NCBI RefSeq assembly: GCF_035046485.1
Contig: NC_085138.1
Location: 14,201,329-14,265,328 of the forward strand
DNA: 64,000 nucleotides
Origin: Aedes albopictus
Lineage: Eukaryota; Arthropoda; Insecta; Diptera; Culicidae
Reading direction: 5' to 3'
Part shown: positions 32,417 through 42,464 of the stretch, one piece after another
How positions within the stretch are numbered: the first letter of the stretch is position 1
How the letters are laid out: each line of letters starts with the position of its first letter
Translations under genes and position numbers: made by a program
The notes under the pieces: generated by a model
Told to the model about the DNA's origin: nothing
What the model saw: the letters and a program-made list of their open reading frames with translations, nothing else
The model's database searches: none

Positions 32417-33185
32417 TTATAAAGCAAAGCAAAGCAGAGATAACCGTACACATCGTAGTTGCTACTCCGTGATTGACCAGAACAATCGAAGTTGCACAGA
32501 GATCCAATGAATGGTGCTTGGGACTAACTACACACTCTCAATGTGCACAATTCGAGAGTTCAATATTTTAAAGTCAATAACGGCGCCGGCCACGTCCTAA
32601 CGGTCATCGGGAAAGGGAAGGAATGTTAGTTCGACAACCGTTGTTACTAGAAACCGTGGAATCCACAGCATCCCCACAGTTGTCTCGGGAAGGAGTACTT
32701 GTTAGTAGGGCAGGACAAGGCGTGAATCTTGGAGCCACCTTTGGTAGGTGATATGATCCACTAGTTATATGAAAATACACGACAGGGGCCGTTCATAAAT
32801 CACGTAGACTTTTTGGTGGGAGGGGGGTCTGGCCAAAGTCTACGCTTCACACAAATTTCAAAAATTTTGTATGGTCGAAAGTCTACGAGGGGGAGGGGAG
32901 GGGGGTCTGAGATGGCCAAAATTTAGTCTACGTGGTTTATGAACAGCCCCACACGGTCTTCATCCCGATTATGATTTATTTGGTTGAGATAGTAACGATG
33001 GTTCAATATTAAACGCGTCCCCGCATATATCGTTTACTTAACCGTGAAACCTGACTTTGTCACGAAAGTTATCGCGCGCTTCTGATTCCGCATTCAATAT
33101 TCGCGACCCCATCTCCCTTCCGAGAAAACCGACCGCCTCACGAAAATAGCCGCGCGTTTCTCACAGTATTGAACTTAGAGTATAC
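32417..33185 (-). mobile_element. Short retroposon family C, long copy
   Basis: The tail on the plus strand is AAAGCAAAGCAAAGC (32419), the inverse of the (TTTGC)n tail of the copy at 63325-63878. Shared segments include GCCACGTCCTAACGG, CCGTGGAATCCACAGCATCC and TAGTTATATGAAAATACACG. At the 5' side (32955-33185) two or three diverged monomers of about 92 bases are recognisable through GGTCGGTTTTCTCGG and CGCG-rich words. A 167-bp MITE (32784-32950) is inserted inside; its site is seen uninterrupted at 63520-63530. No protein is encoded. Confidence 0.65.
32784..32950. mobile_element. MITE with CACGTAGAC arms inside retroposon C
   Basis: AGGGGCCGTTCATAAATCAC then GTAGAC is mirrored by GTCTACGTGGTTTATGAACA then GCCCC. 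The middle holds the G-rich strand and TTTCAAAAATTTTGTATGG. ACACG occurs at both sides. The uninterrupted target is found in the copy at 63325-63878, so the limits are well set. Confidence 0.75.
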
Positions 33186-33189
33186 GGTG

Positions 33190-33590
33190 AATATACTTTA
33201 TAGCTTAGATAGCTTTTCGAATTATGTATTTTACTAAGAGTAGTCCCCTGTGATCAACAGCCGTTGAGGTAAGTAAGCCAATTATTTTTAGTTTGCTCAA
33301 TGATTGCTGTGAACTGCAATTATTTATTTCTAACATTTTGATTGCTTCAATATTAGGCCAGCACCAGAGCTACAAGATTAATTTGCAGATATTACAGACT
33401 CTAGGAGTCCTCATATAAAAGCATTGGCGAAATTACCCCAAATCTTTCTACGATGTAAAGAAAAAAAAATCGGAATGATCTCACCCAGTTCCATGTCGTC
33501 GAATGAACGCAACCAGTCCATGACTCCTTCAATTTTCTGCAATACTGTTTGCTACCAAGTGTGCATCCACTTCACGAGAAAGGACAATAC
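33190..33590. other. AT-rich stretch, no gene recognised
   Basis: It contains a donor-like GAGGTAAGTAAG at 33265 and an acceptor-like CTTCAATATTAGGCC at 33345, but no open frame links across them convincingly. I see no other feature. Confidence 0.25.
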
Positions 33591-33595
33591 GCATC

Positions 33596-34075
33596 TGCCC
33601 CAAACACGCGTCACTTTTCGTTTTTTTTCGTCGAACAATGCCACCCGATCGTGATCCCCATCGCAACTGCCCCAAACACGCGTCATTTTTCACTTTTTCC
33701 TACGAACAATAAGGCAATCCATGAGACAGATGCGATCAGCTGATTTTTTTGTTTACCATGTATTTTTGACATCCGACGACACTTGACGAAACTTTGTTAA
33801 GTAGTACTCACACTGTGTTTACATTTTTGGCTGTCCCCCCATCGCAAAAAGTCGTCATGGATTGCCTTATGAAACGCGACCGAGATCTTCATCGCAACTG
33901 CTCAAAAACACGCGGATTTTTCATTTTTTTCCTACGAACAACGCACCCGGGATCTCGATCGCAACTGCCCCAAAAAGCGGCTTTTTTCACTTTTTCACGT
34001 GCCATTTTTTTACTTTTTCCTACGAACAATGTCACCCGATCGAGATCCCCATCGCAACTCAGTAAAAACACTTTT
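33596..34075. repeat. Imperfect tandem repeat, about 70-90 bp unit
   Basis: The words CCCCAAACACGCGTCA, TTTTTCCTACGAACAAT, CACCCGATCGAGATCC and CCCATCGCAACTGC recur in this order at about 33600, 33665, 33890, 33970 and 34020, with unrelated bases between some units. Open frames through it are by-products. Confidence 0.6.
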
Positions 34076-34099
34076 ATAAGCAAACTAATTTCTTATCCT

Positions 34100-34930
34100 C
34101 ATCGATCTAATCTATTGATTCCTATAGAATCCTCTATGGATTCCTTCAATAATATGTCTACATAGACATGCCTAGGGGCTCCTCCAGGTATTTCTTCAAG
34201 AATTCCATCGTAAACTCAAATTCATATTCTTCTAGGAATTCCTCTTGAAAGTTATTCTGGAATCCCTTTTGAAATTGTTCCAGGGGTTCCTCAACATCTT
34301 CCAGAGATTGATCTTGGGATTTTTTCAGGGATCCCAACATGGATTCATCCAAGAAGTACCCGACTAGAAAACTGTACCAAAACCGTAACAAATCATGATA
34401 CTTATAACTCATTGTGATATAATCATATTCATCATCCTTGGTGTTTTCAAAATACTATAACTTAATTATATCACATTATGTTATGAATGTTGTTTGATAA
34501 CTTATTGTATTATAACTTAGTATTGAGTCTTCGACATTTTGGAAAATAATGTTACAGAATTGTAACAAATTTTGCTAGAAACTAGTACTCAGAATACATT
34601 TTGTTATAATTTTGAATCTTTACTGGACCAGTACACTTTTTGTTACAATTTTAGTTATTTTAACATCATCCTGCATCTAGTTTATAACACTATAAGTTGC
34701 AGAAAAATAATATAATATCATAACACAATACGATTTAAGCTTGATATAATTTTCTAGTCTATTCTAGTCTCCTTTTCTACCGGGATTTCTTCGAAAACTT
34801 ATCCAGAGATTACTTTTGATATTCTTCACGAGTTTTTTTTTTCTCACAAATACCTCCAGGAATACTTATTTGGATTCTTCCAGGGTTTAGGTATAATTTT
34901 ATGAATTCCTCTAGAAATGTATCCAGTAAT
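34100..34930. repeat. Degenerate GGAATTCC array interrupted by an AT-rich element
   Basis: 34100-34360 and 34775-34930 are the same loose GGAATTCCTC-type sequence as 12660-16790. The middle (about 34362-34770) is AT-rich, with GACTAGAAAA at its left and TTTTCTAGTC at its right and many TTATAAC/GTTATAA words, so it looks like an inverted-repeat MITE that entered the array. Confidence 0.5.
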
Positions 34931-34934
34931 TAAT

Positions 34935-35370
34935 ATAGAGCTTGCGAGGTTTTTCGGCCTTGCAGTAGTATATTTTATATGGCCGACCTATCATCTTTCT
35001 TAAGGGTTTTGAAAATCGTTTTTCGTCTGCCTAGTGGTATGAAATGTGAAGCCAAATTTTGAACGGACTCCATAAGTTTTTATTTTTATCCGGAAAAACA
35101 AACTAAAAATGGTAGTGACCCGCCACAAAAAACTTCCTACACAGATAAAAACAATGAGGTTCACACGTCATACAACCTTTATTTTGATCATGCAAACTTC
35201 ATGTTATGATGGATTGGTTTTCTCATAGCCTACATGCTGTTTTTACAACTTAAATTTGTTGTAAAACTTATTTTAAAGCTTAGTAATTTAATAAAACTGT
35301 GATAAAACCCTTTTAAAATTAGAAGGGCACACCCTACAGGAGGTTGTTCAAACCTTTTCTCAAAATGTTA
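34935..35370. other. AT-rich stretch, no gene recognised
   Basis: ACACAGATAAAAACAATGAG near 35145 looks like an element end, and TTTTAAAATTAGAAGG lies near 35310, but I could not pair them with confidence. No coding sequence is seen. Confidence 0.25.
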
Positions 35371-36009
35371 TATTTTAGACTGGGTCAACAAGGACGATAT
35401 TTTGGAATAAAGCTTTTTTGATTTCTTTTAGCATCCATCTTGGCATCGATAGCAACTATGTAAAATTTGGGAATAATTGGTTATGTTCCCGTATTCCGCA
35501 TAGCGATTGAAATTAATATGGAATTTAGCATGGAAAATCGAACTTTTTTACTTTTTTCTCGAAGTTGAAAAAAAATTGTCTAAAGCCATATTATTGTTAA
35601 AGTATAGCCTAGGATTTGCCCGGAAGATTTTGTCGAAGACCGTAAATTGATCGAAGGTGTGTGAAAAAAGTTATTTGCTTGGCAATATAGGCCAAAAATA
35701 GAGATTTCATTATTGAAGTTATTCCTTTACATGTTAAATGTGAGGCACCATCGGACAATCTGTACGTTATAACTGTTTTCACATGTTTCGGATCGCTTTG
35801 CGGTCTCCGATAAAGTTTTTTGGCGCATCCAAGGCTATATCTAAACGTCATCGAGTATACAGTTGAAGAAAAATTAAAGCCCTTTATAAGAAACTAGCTG
35901 TCCCAGCAGACGTCGGACTGCCTGCCTAATGTGTTTTTTGACATACATCTCCAAAGGGACGTTCCCCGCAAAGTCATCTGTATGGGAGCCCCCCGTTCCA
36001 GAGGGTGTC

Positions 36010-36122
36010 AGGCCATTCGGCCGAAGGTCATTAGGCCGAAGGCCATTCGGCCGAAGGTCATTAGGCCGAATGGTCATTAGGCCGAATGGTCATAAGGCCG
36101 AATGGTCATCAGGCCGAATGGT
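36010..36122. repeat. GGCCGAATGGTCATTA minisatellite
   Basis: About seven units of 16-17 bases, in two variants (GGCCGAAGGTCATTA and GGCCGAATGGTCATTA). The homogeneity of the last four units shows recent expansion. Confidence 0.8.
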
Positions 36123-36262
36123 CATTGTGTCATCTTCTTGCCGTTACGTCCCCACTGAGACATAGCCTGCTTCTCAGCACTTCCACAGTTATTAACTGAG
36201 CGCTTCCTCTGCAAATGACCATTTTGCATGTGTGTATCGTGTGACAGGCACGAAGATACTTT
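36123..36262 (-). repeat. SINE A (Feilai-like), 3' half
   Basis: The minus strand reads GTCACACGATACACACATGC, AATGGTCATTTGCAGAGGAA, CTGTGGAAGTGCTGAGAAGC and CTCAGTGGGGACGTAACGGC then AAGAAG. The 5' tRNA-like head is absent. Confidence 0.75.
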
Positions 36263-36264
36263 AT

Positions 36265-36455
36265 TGATGCTGAATCTACTGATATTTTACCCATGAATTT
36301 TTCCTTCTTTTAAATATAGGCTGTTCTTTCTAGTATCATTGCTAAAATAGTTTTTGGCGCTGAAACTGCTGATATTCAATTCATAAATTTTTCCTTCTTT
36401 AAGACATAGGCTATTCTTTCTAGTTTCATTGTTAAACTAGTTTTTGGCAAAAATT
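36265..36455. repeat. Tandem duplication, 92-base unit
   Basis: GAATTTTTCCTTCTTTTAAA at 36295 and AAATTTTTCCTTCTTTAAGA at 36387, each followed by ATAGGCTRTTCTTTCTAGT, mark two adjacent diverged copies. Confidence 0.65.
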
Positions 36456-36779
36456 GTTGGAAAAGGTAAAAACAACGGCTAACTTTCAATTCGTCCTGAT
36501 GACCATTGGGCCTAATGACCTTCGGCCTAATGACCCAGCATCGTTCCAGAGACCGTAGAAGTCTCACACCAAGCTAAGGATCGTCCCCTGTCCCAAACCC
36601 TCAGACAGACAGACATAAATTCATTTTTATTATATAGATATGCAAAAAAGTGAGATTTCCCATACCAAATCCCATACAAATTTCAATCGCAATGCGGAAT
36701 ACGGGAATGCAAACAAACGTTTATAGAGTTTTTTTGTACGTTTTTCTGTAGTTTTTGTGCTCAACAGTATGAAAAAGGT

Positions 36780-37960
36780 AGAATTTAATAAACATTTTTT
36801 TCTGGATATCCTAGATCATCCAAACTGTTCTTAAGTTTAGATCCTAAAGTCTACGGGTATAACGGTAACTTCTTTCACTATACAAAGCTACGATATGTAA
36901 TCTATCATGTCTAGTAAATCTTCTGAATGTTCAATGGACAGCATCAGATCAGCTAGGGTTATCCAAACTATTATGATGTTTAAAATCTAGCGTCTACAGC
37001 ACTTGAAGTTCCTGTTTTGGCTGTATAGATTATGTATCGTTATTCAATGTAGCAGGCTAGCATTGCAAGTGTAGATATAAAGTTGTGTACTCCATGAAAA
37101 ATCGGATGACTTAAACTGATTACAAAACTATCATGGAGTGGTTAAAGAGTTTAAACGTTTATGCATCCTATGGTTCCGTAACGTTACTATCTAAAACCAG
37201 TGATTGTTTTTATCAACAAAGCTTCATAACAGTAAGGAAGACCCATAATATCCTAAAAATAAACAACAACGCTTATTGTTCCTGAAACTACTTTGGTAAA
37301 TACAGTTGATTATGTTACAATACTTAACGTAGTGGCAAAAACTATTATCACAAGTGTAGACCTGAAGCTACAGTCGACGGAGTAGTTTGGTTAATTGTCT
37401 GGAGTATCTAAAAAGTATCTTGAAATGATTCATGAAAATGCCAGAAGGATTACAGATTACAGTTGGATGTGTAATGGTACAGTTCATTGTGAGAATAACT
37501 ACTGCTGCTGTCAAGAGATAAACTTTAGGACAGTTTGGGCAACCCTGAATGCCCCAAAGGTTTATGATAATGTCAAGTAGTATACTCTTGTTGGTCCAAT
37601 AACCGCGGTTGCTTTTGCAACGTTACTCAGTACAATAAAGTAGATGTGACTCCTGTTACGAGTGTAGACCTGAAGTTTTGAGCTCCAAAGTAGATTGGCT
37701 GACCTGGAATATCCATATTGTCTAAATGGTAGTTCAGATTTCAAGAGCTTCACGTATTCTAGCAAATTATGCAATTCTATTATTTATGGTTAAAAGTCAT
37801 AAAGTTATTCTTGTAGATTTGAAGAACTTCAGTTTGGGCGGCCCTGAATGTCCCAAAGGTTTATAATAATTTCTTAAGATAACTGCAGTAACTGCTATTG
37901 ATTACACAACGATACTCAGTATAACAGATACCTATGACTACTGTTACTCTTCTCCATCTA
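36780..37960. repeat. Diverged satellite-like tandem repeat, ~280-310 bp unit
   Basis: GTTTGGGCAACCCTGAATGC at 37529 recurs as GTTTGGGCGGCCCTGAATGT at 37831, and AAGTGTAGAYMTRAAGYT recurs at about 37068, 37350 and 37658. ACGTTACTCAGTA and GGTTTATRATAAT also recur with this spacing. At least three diverged monomers are present, with possible half-length substructure at 36826/36962 (ATCCAAACT). Short open frames inside are not conserved between units. Confidence 0.55.
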
Positions 37961-38082
37961 CATCTATTACAAACTCCACATTACATTCCAAATACAAAAT
38001 CTTTATCCCAATATCACTTATCCCTTCGCTACGTTGCTTCACTGAATGTTCCCCCACCAGCCTGAGTATTTGAATCACAAGG

Positions 38083-38262
38083 CTTTTTTTATCTGTATTA
38101 ACGAGATTTTTAGCCCTAGGCTAGTTCATCTCGGGACCCACGCTTTACTTCCCTTCCGAAGGAAGAACTCACATTTTGTGAGTTTGTCGGGAGTGGGATT
38201 CGATCCCAGGTCCTCAGCGTGATAGTCAAGTGCTCTAACCATCACACCAGGTTTGCTCCACA
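38083..38262 (-). repeat. tRNA-derived SINE B, near full length
   Basis: On the minus strand the head reads CCTGGTGTGATGGTTAGAGC (A box) and GACCTGGGATCGAATCCCAC (B box), then CTCACAAAATGTGAGTTCTT, GTGGGTCCCGAGATGAACTA and a tail AATACAGATAAAAAAAG. Partial copies: 16147-16256 and 45001-45062. The boxes look intact. Confidence 0.8.
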
Positions 38263-38354
38263 AATCACAAAGCTTGATCTTCCGGAATTACAGGACAATT
38301 AATTCAAATACATAATTACACACAGCCACTCGCGATCTCAAAAGTTTTAAAAGG

Positions 38355-38900
38355 CGACATCAGGATCTGAATGGGCGACTTCAACGCGAATATCGCCTCC
38401 GACAACACGGACCATGAACGTATCATGGGACTTCATGGTCTTGGAGAAATGAGCGAAAACTGCGAGCAGAGTTTTGCGGCAACAACGGCTTCGTGGTTGG
38501 GGGCTGGGGCTCGCTCTTCCACATCGACCAATGCATAGAGTCACGTGGGTCTCTAGTGATGGACATACTAAAAACCAAATCGACCACATCTGCATCAGCC
38601 GGAAATAGAGACGGAGCCTTCTTGATGTCCGGAATAAACGCAGTGCCGAAATCGCGTCTGACCACCTTCTAATCAGCGAGATCCAGTTACGCATTGCTCG
38701 AATCCAGCGACAGAAGGAAAGATTCGGACGACGACTCAACACACGCCGACTAGACGATCCAGCAGTGAAGATATAATCGCTGACGATCTTGGAACCCCAG
38801 CAGCGTGTGTTCCGGAAAGTGGCATCACAGAAGAGCAGTGGACGGCCATCAAGAATGCCTGAGTCGGTATGACGTTCGCGGCTCTCCAGAACCGAAATGT
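38355..38900 (+). pseudogene. RTE-like LINE endonuclease domain fragment
   Basis: Frames read MGDFNANIASDNTDHERIMG then HGLGEMSENCEQ, a shifted TWVSSDG.., NQIDHICISRK (catalytic Asp) and SDHLLISEI (SDH motif), then RIQRQ and a linker EEQWTAIKNA. These are the D-F-N, D-H and S-D-H signatures of apurinic-type LINE endonucleases of the RTE-like group. At least three frameshifts break it. The next expected coding section (WFDEEC..) is absent, but EREVIERW-like sequence appears at 40385-40492. Confidence 0.75.
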
Positions 38901-38904
38901 TTTT

Positions 38905-40380
38905 TTTTTTATGTTAGCAGGATTAACTCCTACATTTTTAAATTTTATAATAGGGATTTCAATTATTTACATGGGGCATTTATCATAAATGTAACAAGTT
39001 TGGTTTTTCTAACTTCTTCATAGATTCAGGCTACACTCGCAAACTTAGCCCTTCAATCAAATCAGTCAAGCCTTACTTTGCGAAATAAATTGATTAGTGT
39101 TTCGTAATTGAGCCTCGTCTATGCACACGCTGTACCATACGTCTTTCAACACAGCTTCTTGACGAAGATGTCGACGTCGTCGTCTAGTGGCCGTCGTCCG
39201 CGCACACACACGTAATGAAGTCTATGATAAATTGGTCAATTTAAAATATATTTATGACCGTCCCTTGATCCGGTGCGATAGGAGCGAATCTGGTCCACTT
39301 CACCGGGGAGGACGGAGGGCACAGTGATCGCACATGGTCCGAGATTTGACGAGATTGAAAAAGATTACCCGCCAACTGGTTGCGTCTCAGACTGTGGTGG
39401 ATGACGTCTTTATCATCTACGGGGCTTGAACTCGAAACGATATAGTGAGACGCGTAATGCTGTTGCTGCTGCTGATAGTAATAAGTAGCAAATATGCGGT
39501 AAAGATTGGAATTTCGTGAGTGGGATGAAGATATTCGCTTCGTGCTTCGGGCCGGTGTGTCTGGTTGCCACCAGCCAGTAATCTCCAGAGGCAGATATAT
39601 GCATACTTGATGAGTGTCAATTGGAATAAATGGGATCTATATCGTGGTTTATACGAGTCCGAGCGTGTGGATATCGCTCTGGAATCTGTCGACAGCCGAT
39701 GGAGGTCAACCGATTCAGTTTCAATTAGTTTTAATTTTTCGCAATGTCGTATAATGAATTGATTTGAGAGACCATTACGTTTGATTGGTAGGCTTCAGTA
39801 CGTTCTACTGAAGTAATCCATGTTTGAATATGGATAGGCAGGCTAGGCTGTTAATCGTGGAAGGCATCAAGTCACTGAACGCTTCTAGAGAAAACAAAAC
39901 ATCTGGAAATGCAAAACACGCATGACTCACATCACCACAAAAGTTACTAAACTCCCCACATTTCTTTGATTTGTATTTTCATCTCGATCGGTCGTTTCGG
40001 ACGGTGATCTTGTCGTGATCGAGAATCGTGCGTATACATACGTTCGCCATCAACCGACCGACCGGTGCCTCTGTTTGATCTGCGCCCCGTAAATCATGCG
40101 GGCGAATCTGATTTAATTGGATTTCATCTTCGTTGACCGCCGAACAAACATGCGACCACAATCAGATCAGTACGGTGTGATAAGTATGGCGGGAGTCCTG
40201 CGCGTGGTGCGATTTGAATGTGAAAAGACAGCGACATGATCATCAACCACATCACCATTATCATGGGCGGCGGCGGCGCGGCCTTTGTTTGCGGACCATA
40301 GTCTCAGGTGACTACATATTATGGGACGCGTGTGATCGCTATCGAATTGACAGTTTCTTAAGGTGTGATTCATCCTTCTG
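38905..40380. other. Unique-looking sequence between LINE pieces, no gene recognised
   Basis: It starts after a run of T (38900-38910) and holds mixed sequence with a (TGC)n-rich patch at 39457-39470 and a GGCGGCGGCGGCG patch at 40266-40278. Open frames (up to 76 codons) match nothing I know. It may be an insertion between the endonuclease piece and the linker piece of one LINE, or two separate LINE relics may flank host DNA. Confidence 0.35.
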
Positions 40381-40384
40381 TTTT

Positions 40385-40492
40385 TGGGATACTGTCTGGC
40401 TTCTTAAAAAGCAACGCCACGAGCCTGCATGTGCTGGGACATGAACGAGAACCTAGTGATGTTCGAAAGGTGGAAGTTGTACTATGACGAAC
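40385..40492 (+). pseudogene. RTE-like LINE linker scrap
   Basis: Translation gives ATPRACMCWDMNENLVMFER then WKLYYDEHLND, close to the RDKDxxLLTDEREVIERWKQ-HFDxHLNG motif seen at 530-610. It ends where the giant foldback begins. It may be the continuation of the endonuclease fragment at 38355-38900. Confidence 0.55.
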
Positions 40493-41024
40493 ACCTGAAT
40501 GACCAACATTTTTAAAGGGTGTAGCTGTTTTTGGTGACACACTAAGAATAAATCACAGAATTATGTTAAATTTCGCTGAAATCTCAACGCCAGAATTTTC
40601 GGTTAACTGTTCGGTATTTTTTTTTTTTTTTTTTCATTCACTGAACGATCTGTAAAGATTTAAAATACGCATCTGTCAAATGCACCGAACAGTTCAGTGA
40701 TATGTTTACAGTTTTTGTGTAGATTCAATGCTTATGTTTGTGAGTTTCGAAGAATTTTTCGGTGTTCTGCAAATTTACGGTGACCCCTCCTAGACTTTCA
40801 TCCATACAAAATTATCGAAATATGCATGGAGCGTAGACTTTTCTAAAGAAATCCCAAAACAAGTTTATGTTATTTTGATTCCATAACTTCTACCTATATC
40901 CAATCTATAAAATCAATAATTTTAACCTTTGTTTGTTGCTATCCAGCTTTTTACGCTGGCTATAAAATGACGAGGGGTGATTTGATTGTGACATTTCTTG
41001 CCGACAGTTTTTATAGTTTGATCT

Positions 41025-42395
41025 TAGTAGGCACTATTTGCGATTGTTGATTTGAATGTCAAAAATTTTCACTGCATTTGTTTTGCTGTTCATGGTTTCT
41101 TCACATTACGTATTATCATCACCGAGATCATTACTATTTACTGCATTTGATTAATGAAATTTTGATTTTAGGAATGAAAAACTACAGATGTTATTGGGAA
41201 GAGCTAGGCCCGATTATAAGAGGCAGTATTAACTTTCATTATCACTACAAAGCTTAGTGTTTGGACCGTGACATTAGGTACTCTGGCCGAGAAACATCCC
41301 CCATCGGTTCGACGCTTGGAACTTAAGACTAGAATTATATTCCAGGAAATAAAATAGTGTTCGGCCATCGCACTTTCCGCAAACTATTAACATTTTGGAA
41401 AGATAAGGGATTTTGATGAACTTCAATAAATTTTGAACAAATCGTTAGGAATGGGCTTCAGATCGAATTCCGGGCAAAATTTTGAGGGGAAATTTAAGAG
41501 AAAGTTGGAGTAGCTCCGAAGTATTTTTTCTACGGTGTTTTTCTCGAACTCTTCATGAAATGTTTTCCGAAAATTATTAGAACTCTTCCGGTATTCTTGT
41601 CGAGCTGCTGCTTGAATTTGTTATGTCCTTCAATTTGTCTTGTATGAAACCTAAACTCTAATCTAGAACGTTCTCCTATTTAATGGATTTTTCTTAAAAC
41701 CTCCCTCTTCCTCCTCCTGAATGCCTAGCAAATTATCCATTGCAATCTGCAGGCTTATTCTGCGCGGCGTGTGAGGTGAGGCGGACGGTTTCGTCTCACG
41801 TGACGTGAGACGACTAATGTAAATCAAATGGGGCGAGTCGACTTTTGTCACCTCATTCGACTCGTCTCACCTCACACGCCGCGCAGAATAAGCCTGCTGA
41901 TCTGCGCCACTCCTCAGGTTTATAAAAACTTTTGTTCCACAAATTGGTATCTGTGATGGCCATAGTAATGATGATCTTATCAGATTTTCCTTACTAATAT
42001 ACGTAATCCATTTTATTGCAAAAACACGACCATGAATTGAGCAAAAACTCAACTTAGATTGCAAGAGCCACATTCTGGGTGATATTCAAAAGTGAAAGAA
42101 TTCCTAATCTTTAACACACGCAGTGTAGTAAATGGCCCTGGAGATCCTCGACAGTTCTCTTCCGCTTTGTCTGTGGGTAGAAATTTTTTAAGGCTTTTCA
42201 AATCCAATAAAATTGTTATATTAAACGCCATCTTCTATCAACCTAGGATAGCAACACCTAGAAAGGAAAATGTAAAATTAATTTGAGAACGAAAAACTAA
42301 TTTCTTATTGTTGGACTGCCGTAAAAATTGTTGACGTTTCAAAAACAACAAAAAAAACACTCAGCTTACTTTGACCAAACCATAATAAGAATTAT
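41025..42395. other. Loop of foldback A, no gene recognised
   Basis: This is AT-rich sequence with a 147-bp MITE at 41750-41896. Short open frames resemble no protein. Weak inverted similarity continues a little inward from both arms (TTTATAGTTTGATC versus inverse near 42385). Confidence 0.4.
41750..41896. mobile_element. 147-bp MITE with CAGGCTTATTCTGCGCGGCG ends
   Basis: The left end CAGGCTTATTCTGCGCGGCG continues TGTGAGGTGAG and is perfectly inverted at the right, ending GAATAAGCCTG. CTG stands on both sides (41747-41749 and 41897-41899), which could be a 3-bp duplication or chance. The core has TCACGTGACGTGAGACG. Confidence 0.75.
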
Positions 42396-42464
42396 AGTGT
42401 CGGCAAGAATTGTCAGAGAGGGGTGATTCAAATTTTATGGCAGGCGAGCGTAAAAAGCTGGATA

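Larger units (their letters stand above)
36004..36541. mobile_element. Minisatellite-armed element with 10-bp duplication
   Basis: CGTTCCAGAG stands at 35994-36003 and 36542-36551, a 10-bp direct duplication. The left arm is a minisatellite of GGCCGAATGGTCATTA-type units (36010-36122, about seven units), and the right arm is the inverse (GGCCTAATGACC, 36498-36535). Arms of tandem repeats and a 9-10 bp duplication suggest a foldback or MULE-type non-autonomous element. A SINE end and a tandem 92-base duplication lie between the arms. Confidence 0.65.
35887..36640. mobile_element. Interspersed repeat ACTAGCTGTCCCAGCAGACG, itself interrupted
   Basis: It begins AACTAGCTGTCCCAGCAGAC and ends CAGACAGACATAAATTCATT then TTTATTATATAGAT. 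Repeats with this start and this end are widespread in arthropod genomes, but I cannot name the family. A 538-bp element (36004-36541) has entered it, with a 10-bp duplication. Confidence 0.5.
35375..36720. mobile_element. Foldback family F, copy 2, truncated and interrupted
   Basis: The left arm starts TTAGACTGGGTCAACAAGG at 35375 and matches copy 3 (48484-49188) through GTATAGCCTAGGATTTGCCC, GAAGACCG and CATGTTAAA. The arm is cut near 35887 by another repeat, and only about 75 bases of the right arm remain (36645-36720, CAATCGCAATGCGGAATACG) before satellite-like DNA begins. The terminal CTAA is lost. Confidence 0.65.

Noticed and set aside
33265..33420. Host exon bounded by GAGGTAAGTAAG and an AG acceptor
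   Set aside because: Splice-like words are present, but no open frame joins across them and the flanks are repeats.
36010..36122. CRISPR-like array
   Set aside because: Units are 16-17 bases without unique spacers and the sequence is eukaryotic; it is a minisatellite arm of a foldback element.
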